The notes under the pieces are model-generated. The model saw only the letters and a program-made list of their open reading frames with translations, did not search any database and was not told where the DNA came from. From JBKJUK01 sp046590705 (lineage in GTDB: Bacteria; Acidobacteriota; Thermoanaerobaculia; Gp7-AA8): a stretch of 7,150 nucleotides of DNA. The position numbers and the translations under genes are program-made. Of the stretch, positions 1-5,028 are shown in pieces (positions within the stretch are counted from its first letter, which is position 1; each line of letters opens with the position of its first letter). The DNA is taken from the NCBI GenBank assembly GCA_046590705.1, contig JBKJUK010000215.1, positions 1 through 7,150 of the forward strand. Direction: 5' to 3'.

Positions 1-777
1 CTCGAAGAGTATCCGCATCTGGATCAGGCCGATCTTGACCTCGTCGTTGTGCTTCACAGGGACGGGTATTCCAGTGGGAATTCGCTCACCATTCACGAAC
101 GTACCGTTCACGGTGCCTACTTCCTCCAGCATCGCGAAGCCGCTGTGGATCCGAACGATCTTGGCGTGACGACGGGAGACTGAACGAGTGGTATCTACGG
201 TTGTGAGATCAATGTCGGGAAGAATTCCGGTCACAGGGTCAGCCCTGCCCACAGTTGATTCGTCTCCCTGCGACAGAAAAAAAGCGTTCCCGGTGGCGAC
301 GTCTACCAGACGATGACGACGGAGGTCGCTGTTGATGGCAGGGACCGGGTCGTTGGTGACGTGGTCGACTTCGAACTTCTGACCTACCAGCGTCTCCAGA
401 AGATGATTCGCTTCTCGGAGGCGCTTCGCATATTTGCGGATGATCCGAATGGCAATCTCCGGCGTCTTCCGGATCATGTCGTCGAATTTGGAGCCGTTGA
501 TCGACAGAATCCTGACGTCAGTATGCGCGATCGCATCAGCGCTGCGAGGCGCACTGTCGAGGAGCGCCATTTCGCCAAAGAAGTCACCTTTTTCGAGGCG
601 TGACAAGACGTGCGATTCGCCCGCCAGACGCTTGCAGATGTGTACTTCGCCTTCCTGAATGATGAACATCTCCGTGCCGAGATCACCCTCCCGGAAGATG
701 TAATCGCCAGGGGTGAAGTTCTGCGCAAGGTCTTTTGCCGGTTCTTTCCCGCCAGTGGTCTTGAAGACTGCTGTCAT
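1..777 (-). CDS. Cyclic-nucleotide-binding (CAP_ED) plus FHA domain protein, 3' end outside window
   Basis: I translated 259 codons from ATG 777-775 to the window edge with no stop, so the C-terminus is missing. Residues about 20-130 form a cyclic-nucleotide-binding (Crp/PKA-R type) beta-roll: GDYIFREGD near 24-32, and a phosphate-binding cassette FFGEMALLDSAPRSADA (66-82) with the expected Glu69 and Arg78. Residues about 155 to the edge form an FHA domain: GR at 177-178, SRRHA at 201-205 and GTVNGTFVNG at 221-230, which matches the phosphothreonine-binding loops of the family. No helix-turn-helix follows the beta-roll in the visible part, so this is probably a cytoplasmic two-input signalling or adaptor protein, not a classical Crp regulator. 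An output domain could still lie beyond the window. The start overlaps the stop of the upstream LD-carboxypeptidase gene (ATGA), with a GAGG Shine-Dalgarno at 787-790, 9 nt before ATG. The ligand (cAMP, cGMP or other) and the phosphorylated partner cannot be told from sequence. Confidence 0.92.
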   Translation of the reverse strand, partial: MTAVFKTTGGKEPAKDLAQNFTPGDYIFREGDLGTEMFIIQEGEVHICKRLAGESHVLSRLEKGDFFGEMALLDSAPRSADAIAHTDVRILSINGSKFDDMIRKTPEIAIRIIRKYAKRLREANHLLETLVGQKFEVDHVTNDPVPAINSDLRRHRLVDVATGNAFFLSQGDESTVGRADPVTGILPDIDLTTVDTTRSVSRRHAKIVRIHSGFAMLEEVGTVNGTFVNGERIPTGIPVPVKHNDEVKIGLIQMRILFE

Positions 778-1727
778 TGGTTCACGCCTCGAGAAATTTC
801 TTGAACTTGGACTGCCGGCTCCTCGAAGGTGAGGATTCCCGCGTCCGTATCGATCTGCATTCGTCTGCCGATCGGGAGGAGAAGATTGTCGGCGTGGTGT
901 CCGAAAGGAAGGTCTCGTACGACGGGAATGCCGAGTTCTGAGAAAAACTCACGCAGCAGCGAATCGAGTTCTTCCACTTCCCCGCCACCACAATCTTTCA
1001 GCTTGCCTACCAGGACACCACGGATGCCTCGAAATTTACCAGACAGCTTCAACTGGGTCAACATGCGGTCGAGACGGTAGGTAGGTTCGGATACGTCTTC
1101 CCAGAACCAGATTCCTTCGTCAATCCAGAAGTCGAAAGGGCTTCCACTCAGTACGGACGTCATCGAGAGGCACCCACCGAAGAGAATACCTTCAGCGCTT
1201 CCCTCGGCAATCACCTGTTCTCGCGCGAACGTCCTGGTAAGCGGCGCCGCACCTCGGAGCATTTCCCAGAACCATTGGTCGATCGATGGCGTCAATCCGT
1301 CTCTGAAGTCCGTATTCAACATCGGGCCATGAAAGGTGGCGACTCCAGCCCGCACGGCAACTGCCTGATGAAGTGCAGTGATATCGCTGTAACCGATGAT
1401 GGGCCGGGGATTTCTACGAATGGCATCGTAATCGATGCCTTCGAGGATTCGCATGGCCCCGTAACCGCCTCGCGAAAAGAGGAATCCCTCGAAGCGATCG
1501 TCGTTCAGGGCTCTGTTCAGAGACTCGAGACGTACCAGATCGGATCCAGCGAGATAGGAGCGCTCGTGGTCGAACACATTTTCGAACACTGTCACTTCGG
1601 CGCCCGATTGCCGAAGCGAACGGACGCCCTGCTCGATGCGATCCTTCGATGACGGCGACGAAATGCCGAGAACGGCCAGGTGCGGATTTCGTCCAAACGC
1701 TCTCGGCGCGAGTAGATCATTCGTCAT
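774..1727 (-). CDS. ldcA: Muramoyltetrapeptide LD-carboxypeptidase (peptidase family S66, LdcA-like)
   Basis: A 317-residue protein when started at ATG 1727. S66 enzymes remove the terminal D-Ala from L,D-linked tetrapeptides of recycled muropeptides; no signal peptide is seen, so it should act in the cytoplasm. The family landmarks are in order: ISSPSS near 22-27, FSRGGYGAMRIL near 84-95, the nucleophile Ser114 in GYSDIT (112-117), HGP at 133-135, GGCLS near 184-188, WEDVSEPTYRLDRML with Glu210, and FGHH with His277 followed by NLLLPIG. The spacing agrees with the Ser115/Glu217/His285 triad of the Pseudomonas enzyme. The frame stays open to an ATG at 1781, but those 18 extra codons lie inside the 3' part of rnpB and are not family-like, so 1727 is preferred. 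The last codon overlaps the next gene's start (ATGA), implying co-translation. No Shine-Dalgarno precedes 1727. Confidence 0.93.
   Translation of the reverse strand: MTNDLLAPRAFGRNPHLAVLGISSPSSKDRIEQGVRSLRQSGAEVTVFENVFDHERSYLAGSDLVRLESLNRALNDDRFEGFLFSRGGYGAMRILEGIDYDAIRRNPRPIIGYSDITALHQAVAVRAGVATFHGPMLNTDFRDGLTPSIDQWFWEMLRGAAPLTRTFAREQVIAEGSAEGILFGGCLSMTSVLSGSPFDFWIDEGIWFWEDVSEPTYRLDRMLTQLKLSGKFRGIRGVLVGKLKDCGGGEVEELDSLLREFFSELGIPVVRDLPFGHHADNLLLPIGRRMQIDTDAGILTFEEPAVQVQEISRGVNQ
787..790 (-). promoter_or_regulatory. Shine-Dalgarno GAGG for the CAP_ED/FHA gene
   Basis: GAGG (within CGAGGCG on the minus strand) lies 9 nt before ATG 777, inside the last codons of the LD-carboxypeptidase gene. 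It supports 777 as the real start and coupling through the ATGA overlap. Confidence 0.5.
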
Positions 1728-1729
1728 AA

Positions 1730-2093
1730 GTGGAGTGGGCCTGTAAGCCGAATTCTGTGCTCCCGAGAGAGTGAGAATCATTCATCTGTCACTCGCGTTA
1801 CCGCGGTGATCAAGCAACCTACCCGGAAGCTTTCAACGGAAACGGGCGGTTCCACTGCTTCCCTATTTGGTCTTGCTCCGCAGGGGGTTTGCCATGCCAT
1901 CACCGCTCACGCGGGATGCGGTGCGCTCTTACCGCACCATTTCACCCTTACCTTTCACTTGCGCTCGAGGCGGTATCTTTCTGTTGCACTTTCCGTCGCA
2001 TTACCACGCCTGGACGTTATCCAGCCTGCTGCCCGTAGGAGTTCGGACTTTCCTCCATGCATTTCTGCACAGCGATTCTCCGGCCCACTCCGC
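1730..2093 (-). ncRNA. rnpB: RNase P RNA, class A (M1-type)
   Basis: The catalytic RNA of ribonuclease P, which removes 5' leaders from pre-tRNAs. On the minus strand I see the conserved CR-I block GGAGGAAAGTCCGAACTCC (starting about 2060), AAGGTAAGGGTGAAATGGTG and GCGGTAAGAGCGCACC of the P10-P12 specificity region, GGAGCAAGACCAAATAGGG, then GGGTAGGTTGCTTGATC, GATGAATGA and the CR-V block ACAGAATTCGGCTTACA near the 3' end. Helix P1 is perfect: GGAGTGGGCC (2091-2082) pairs with GGCCCACTCC (1741-1732), which fixes both ends to within a few nucleotides. The length of about 360 nt is normal for class A. The 5' end sits 6-7 nt below an extended -10 box. Two oddities are treated as findings: a coding start lies 4 nt beyond P1 with no terminator, and the P15/P16 region lacks an obvious GGU. 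Confidence 0.97.
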
Positions 2094-2098
2094 TATGG

Positions 2099-2107
2099 AT
2101 GATAGCA
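2099..2107 (-). promoter_or_regulatory. Extended -10 promoter of rnpB
   Basis: The minus strand reads TGCTATCAT here: a TATCAT hexamer (2104-2099, 5 of 6 to TATAAT) preceded by the TGn extension. Start of transcription 6-7 nt downstream falls at 2093-2092, exactly where helix P1 predicts the RNase P RNA 5' end. No good -35 hexamer is visible at 17-18 nt spacing, as is often the case for extended -10 promoters. Confidence 0.6.
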
Positions 2108-2241
2108 GAGAGTCGCGATGTATCAGACTCGATCCCGCTCTGGCCGACAGGGTCGACCAGGTCACGCGGCGACGGCGACTTCGTGAAAATACTGATATCT
2201 ATCTTATCTAACACGCTGAAATCTTAAACAGTTACGCTAAT

Positions 2242-2257
2242 TGTCGGCCTGCCGACA
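2242..2257. repeat. Palindrome TGTCGGC-AG-GCCGACA abutting the NYN stop codon
   Basis: A perfect 7-bp inverted repeat around 2 nt, starting at the base after the TAG stop (2260-2258) of the NYN gene. In RNA it could form a 6-bp stem with a CAGG tetraloop. The following ATTAGCG is not a U-tract, so it is at best a weak intrinsic terminator. A dimeric-protein operator or an mRNA 3'-end stabiliser is equally possible. Confidence 0.55.
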
Positions 2258-2704
2258 CTAAGATTTACCCCTGTTTTGAGGGTCGGAAAAGTAGCGTTCC
2301 CAATCCTCAACGAGTTCAGCTGCTGGTAATGACTCCGAAATCGGAATGGACTCGATCCGTCGCCGTAGTTCGGCCACCGAAATCGGTTTAACCATACGAC
2401 CTGCGACGCGACGGAGTAGGGCCTGATCGTCCGAAACTACGTGGACCTGCCCTGCTCCCTTTCGATCAATTGCCTCAACGATGAGATCGTCGGCCGGTCG
2501 ATTCCTGCTGAAACGAACGTGGACCTTTCCAAGGGCTTTCCCGAATGAGGCCTCTTCGGGGCCATCGAAGAAGACTTCGATCGAAACTTTCTCATGCGCT
2601 GCGTAGCGCGAAAGATCGCGAACCAGGGAACGCTTGACCTCCACGTCCTCTCGGCTGGCTCGCGAGCGGCCTAACACATTGCTGCCGTCGATCAGAATCC
2701 TCAT
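2258..2704 (-). CDS. NYN/PIN-like domain protein, YacP/Rae1-like putative RNase
   Basis: A small 148-residue cytoplasmic protein made almost wholly of one NYN (PIN-fold) domain. It opens with RILIDGSNVLGR (2-13), which carries Asp6 and Asn9, continues with VFFDGP (44-49, Asp47) and NRPADDLIVEAI (68-79, Asp72/Asp73), and then VHVVSDDQALLRRV (87-100, Asp92/Asp93). These acidic positions are the usual metal-ligand set of PIN-like nucleases, and the order fits YacP-type (PF05991-like) proteins; Bacillus Rae1, a ribosome-associated endoribonuclease, belongs there. The substrate here is unknown. Start ATG 2704 overlaps the TGA of the DUF4126 gene (ATGA) and has no Shine-Dalgarno, so translation is probably coupled. 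The C-terminal roughly 40 residues are polar and add no recognised domain. It is the last gene of the uvrC cluster. Endonuclease activity is inferred from the retained acidic residues only. Confidence 0.85.
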   Translation of the reverse strand: MRILIDGSNVLGRSRASREDVEVKRSLVRDLSRYAAHEKVSIEVFFDGPEEASFGKALGKVHVRFSRNRPADDLIVEAIDRKGAGQVHVVSDDQALLRRVAGRMVKPISVAELRRRIESIPISESLPAAELVEDWERYFSDPQNRGKS

Positions 2705-3282
2705 CCGCGGGGCGGAGAGAATCGCCGGCTTCGCGTCCGAGCGAAGTAAATCCCCATCGGGATGAACAGCAGCACGATCAGGAAGACTACCACCAGAGGC
2801 AGGAAGATCGCCGCAAGAACCTGCAGCACTGCGTAAAAGTCTTCGATGATGGAGAGAAACGGATTCCCGATCCCTCCGGTCGTTACGGTGCTCATCGAAC
2901 GGACAGACGCCTTTGCGAGATGGCTGCTAAGCGCCGCTCCCCCACCGATGACCCCAGCCAGAACGATCATCCCTTTAGGAAGTCCAGGCTGTGTGGCAGC
3001 CAGTGCAACCAACCATCCAGCTAGAGGTCGGATCACTGTGTGCACCAGGTCCCAGATGTGATCGACAGCGGGGATCTTGTCAGCCACGAATTCCACGGCG
3101 TAGAGCACCCCGACCACGATCAGAACCGGGGTCTGCGCAAAGAAGACCGAGAGATCGGTGTTGAAGAAGGCCGGATAGAAGCGAGAGAGCAACCCGAAAA
3201 CAAGAAACGTCGCATAGGCGTTCACTCCCGCACCGAGGCCCAGGCCGGCAGAGGTTCCCAGTCCCATCAGAAGTTCGATCAT
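2701..3282 (-). CDS. DUF4126 family integral membrane protein
   Basis: A 193-residue very hydrophobic protein. The signature is clear: GLGLGAGVNAYATFLVFGLLSRF (about 13-35), EFVADKIPAVDHIWDLVHT (64-82) followed by IRP, a Gly/Ala-rich segment with GGGAALSSHLAKASVR (113-128), and NPFLSIIEDF (140-149). Probable membrane segments lie near 5-33, 52-67, 104-121 and 150-180, with a shorter hydrophobic stretch at 85-96. The C-terminus ends in an Arg-rich tail (ARTRSRRFSPPRG), probably cytoplasmic by the positive-inside rule. DUF4126 has no established biochemical role to my knowledge, and none is offered here. The start is 1 nt after the stop of the SPOR-protein gene (TGACATG), with no Shine-Dalgarno, and the end overlaps the NYN gene, so it is sandwiched in a translationally coupled cluster. 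Confidence 0.9.
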   Translation of the reverse strand: MIELLMGLGTSAGLGLGAGVNAYATFLVFGLLSRFYPAFFNTDLSVFFAQTPVLIVVGVLYAVEFVADKIPAVDHIWDLVHTVIRPLAGWLVALAATQPGLPKGMIVLAGVIGGGAALSSHLAKASVRSMSTVTTGGIGNPFLSIIEDFYAVLQVLAAIFLPLVVVFLIVLLFIPMGIYFARTRSRRFSPPRG

Positions 3283-3283
3283 G

Positions 3284-5008
3284 TCAGCGTGTCAGGTTCG
3301 TCGGTCGGATGACGACCGGCTTGCTGCCTCTCAGAGCTGCCGGAAGCGTACCAGCAGCCGCGTTCGCCGAAGCTAGCGAGGTGTACCTCCCCCAGAACAC
3401 GCGATAGCAGCTTTTTCCCTGATAGGTAGATTGCACGAACCAGACATTTGAACCACCCGCTTCGATCGCCTTCTGCAAGGAGGGCGACTGACAGACGAGC
3501 TCGAACTGCAAGGTGAAGGGCACTGAGGTCGCTTCCTGGGCGAACTCGGCAGCCATCGCGTCATACCGGGCCCGACTCGAATCTGAGGAGCCCCCTGGGG
3601 AAATTGGCGGGGAAACAGACACTACGGCTGGGGTCCCTCGCCGGACTGAGGGAGCGGCAGTCGTCGCTGCAACCGTGACCGCGGGGCGCGAGACCGACGG
3701 GGTTCCGCTTGTGGCCGGTGCTGCTGATTCCGTCGAAGTCGACAGTTGGGCAGCACTCCCGACGATCGGGCCGCTGCCAGCGGTGACTGGTGTGCCAGAC
3801 GTGGTAATCCCAGGGTTCTCCTCCGCGAGATTCGGAACGGCTGACACAGGAGCAGGCTTTCGCGCCGACACCTGGTTGGGGTTGCCGGTTGCGTCCGGTC
3901 CTTTCGCTCCAGTGTCGCGAAGCCGGTACGCATAGTACGCAACCGCAATCAACAGCAGCACGCTGATCGCCGCGGCGATGCTCCTCCCGTTCCCTCTCTT
4001 CGAGGTGCCACGCCTGAAGGCCGGATCAGCCGCCTTCGGGTTCGACTTCAAAGGTGACAGGGGGGCGAACTCGGGTTCGGGAGCGGCGGCAATATCAAGT
4101 TCAGAGGTGGAGGCAGCAGGACGGAGCTCGGGTAACTCGTCCTGCAATGGCGTCGGCGCAATGAAGCCTTCATCTCGCTGGATCGAGTCATTAATTTCTT
4201 CCCTGATCTCGTCAACAACTGAAACTGAGACCTCGGGCTCTGACACGGCCGGGAACGCGAAGTCTTCCTCGTCGTCAAAAAGCTCATGTTCAACCTGAGG
4301 TATCAGCTCCTGAGTCATTTTCAGGATTTGCAGCCGAGTCAGGGCGTACAACAGTTTCGTCGTGGCGAATTCGTCTGCACCGGCGGCGGTAGCTACCTCG
4401 GAAACGGTCCGAGTCCCATTCACCGCGGCAACGATTTTGTCCGCCTCTTCGTTGAGATTGAAGGCACGGTACTCAGTCTCATATCGATCGGTGTGATGCA
4501 GGATCGCAGTTCCGTACTGAAGGTAGTCATCGAACCGCGCAGAGTTCGTTTCAGTCACTAGCATTTCGATCACGATCTGCGGAATCGAGAAGCCCGTCCC
4601 CTCTTCGCGCTTGGGAAGGTAGTCACTCACGATGGTGTACGAGCCTTCAGTCCAGGACATGACTGAGCGAACGATGCCAATGACCTGAAGGCGTCTCGCC
4701 CACGACAGTTCCTTTCTGGAGATGAAGCCGAGTCCCAGCAGCGCATCGCCAAGCGTTTCGGCCTCCTTCCGTTTCGCCATGGCCTGTTTGACGTGTTCGC
4801 GGTTCACCTTGTCGGCGCGCAGCAGAATTTCGTCGACAGCATCGGGTCGCTCATTTGAACTCGCCGACAGAATCTCGCCATGTTTGAGATAAACGATTTT
4901 GATCACTGAATCGAACTCGAAGCGGAGCGCTCCCGTGAACTTGTCAGTCGAGAGTTGAATGAGTTGCTCCAGCAGGTCGATCTCGCTTACGTCACCTTCA
5001 AGCTTCAT
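3284..5008 (-). CDS. DUF4388/PatA-like N-domain, single TM, C-terminal SPOR-like domain protein
   Basis: A 574-residue, probably bitopic inner-membrane protein. Residues 1 to about 125 resemble DUF4388/PatA N-terminal domains: an opening LEGDVSEIDLLEQLIQLS, TGALRFEF, IVYLKHGEILSASS, then GDALLGLGFISRKEL and a WTEGSYTIV end. Residues about 183-230 look like the winged-helix-type module often seen after it (ADKIVAAVNGTRTVSEVATA). An acidic linker (240-310) and a basic stretch (332-342, FRRGTSKRGNG) precede one transmembrane helix, about 343-361 (SIAAAISVLLLIAVAYYAY). A Ser/Thr/Pro/Ala-rich spacer (370-480) leads to about 496-570, where NVWFVQSTYQGKSCYRVFWGR (split at 520-541) and TSLASANAAAGTLPAALRG match a SPOR fold, a septal glycan binder. 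Topology should be N-in, C-out. Cys506 and Cys534 could form a periplasmic disulfide. It begins 20 nt after uvrC with GGAG at 5019-5016. The N-terminal call is by resemblance; the SPOR call is moderately sure. Confidence 0.85.
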   Translation of the reverse strand: MKLEGDVSEIDLLEQLIQLSTDKFTGALRFEFDSVIKIVYLKHGEILSASSNERPDAVDEILLRADKVNREHVKQAMAKRKEAETLGDALLGLGFISRKELSWARRLQVIGIVRSVMSWTEGSYTIVSDYLPKREEGTGFSIPQIVIEMLVTETNSARFDDYLQYGTAILHHTDRYETEYRAFNLNEEADKIVAAVNGTRTVSEVATAAGADEFATTKLLYALTRLQILKMTQELIPQVEHELFDDEEDFAFPAVSEPEVSVSVVDEIREEINDSIQRDEGFIAPTPLQDELPELRPAASTSELDIAAAPEPEFAPLSPLKSNPKAADPAFRRGTSKRGNGRSIAAAISVLLLIAVAYYAYRLRDTGAKGPDATGNPNQVSARKPAPVSAVPNLAEENPGITTSGTPVTAGSGPIVGSAAQLSTSTESAAPATSGTPSVSRPAVTVAATTAAPSVRRGTPAVVSVSPPISPGGSSDSSRARYDAMAAEFAQEATSVPFTLQFELVCQSPSLQKAIEAGGSNVWFVQSTYQGKSCYRVFWGRYTSLASANAAAGTLPAALRGSKPVVIRPTNLTR

Positions 5009-5015
5009 CCACGGT

Positions 5016-5019
5016 CTCC
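5016..5019 (-). promoter_or_regulatory. Shine-Dalgarno GGAG deciding the start of the SPOR-protein gene
   Basis: GGAG lies 7 nt before ATG 5008 (GGAGACCGTGGATG). Another ATG at 5022-5020 overlaps the first base pair of this site but is in a different frame, so 5008 is the start. Confidence 0.65.
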
Positions 5020-5028
5020 ATTACTTTC

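Larger units (their letters stand above)
2094..2257. other. Intergenic region between the NYN gene and rnpB
   Basis: About 165 nt without a convincing gene. It holds a stop-adjacent palindrome (2242-2257), an AT-rich stretch at about 2183-2235 with GATA-like steps (TAGATAAGATAGATATC on the minus strand) and the rnpB extended -10 box at the downstream end. A short minus-strand frame crosses it but continues into the rnpB 5' half and is not credible as a gene. The AT-rich block could contain a second promoter or an UP-like element, but I see no -35/-10 pair I would defend. Confidence 0.6.

Noticed and set aside
1728..1781. An 18-codon N-terminal extension of the LD-carboxypeptidase from ATG 1781
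   Set aside because: It is the CR-V/P1 part of RNase P RNA read as codons. S66 enzymes begin near the residues encoded just after 1727, and no Shine-Dalgarno supports 1781.
1806..2211. Two plus-strand open frames of about 100 codons
   Set aside because: Both run antisense through rnpB, whose conserved blocks and closing helix explain the sequence fully.
2017..2214. A 65-codon minus-strand frame upstream of and into rnpB
   Set aside because: It covers the rnpB promoter and the 5' third of the RNA, has no family-like sequence, and would need translation of the folded RNA.
3513..3948. Overlapping open frames on both strands opposite the Ser/Thr/Pro/Ala-rich linker
   Set aside because: Low-complexity GC-rich codons leave other frames open by chance; the 574-residue frame has recognisable domains on both sides.
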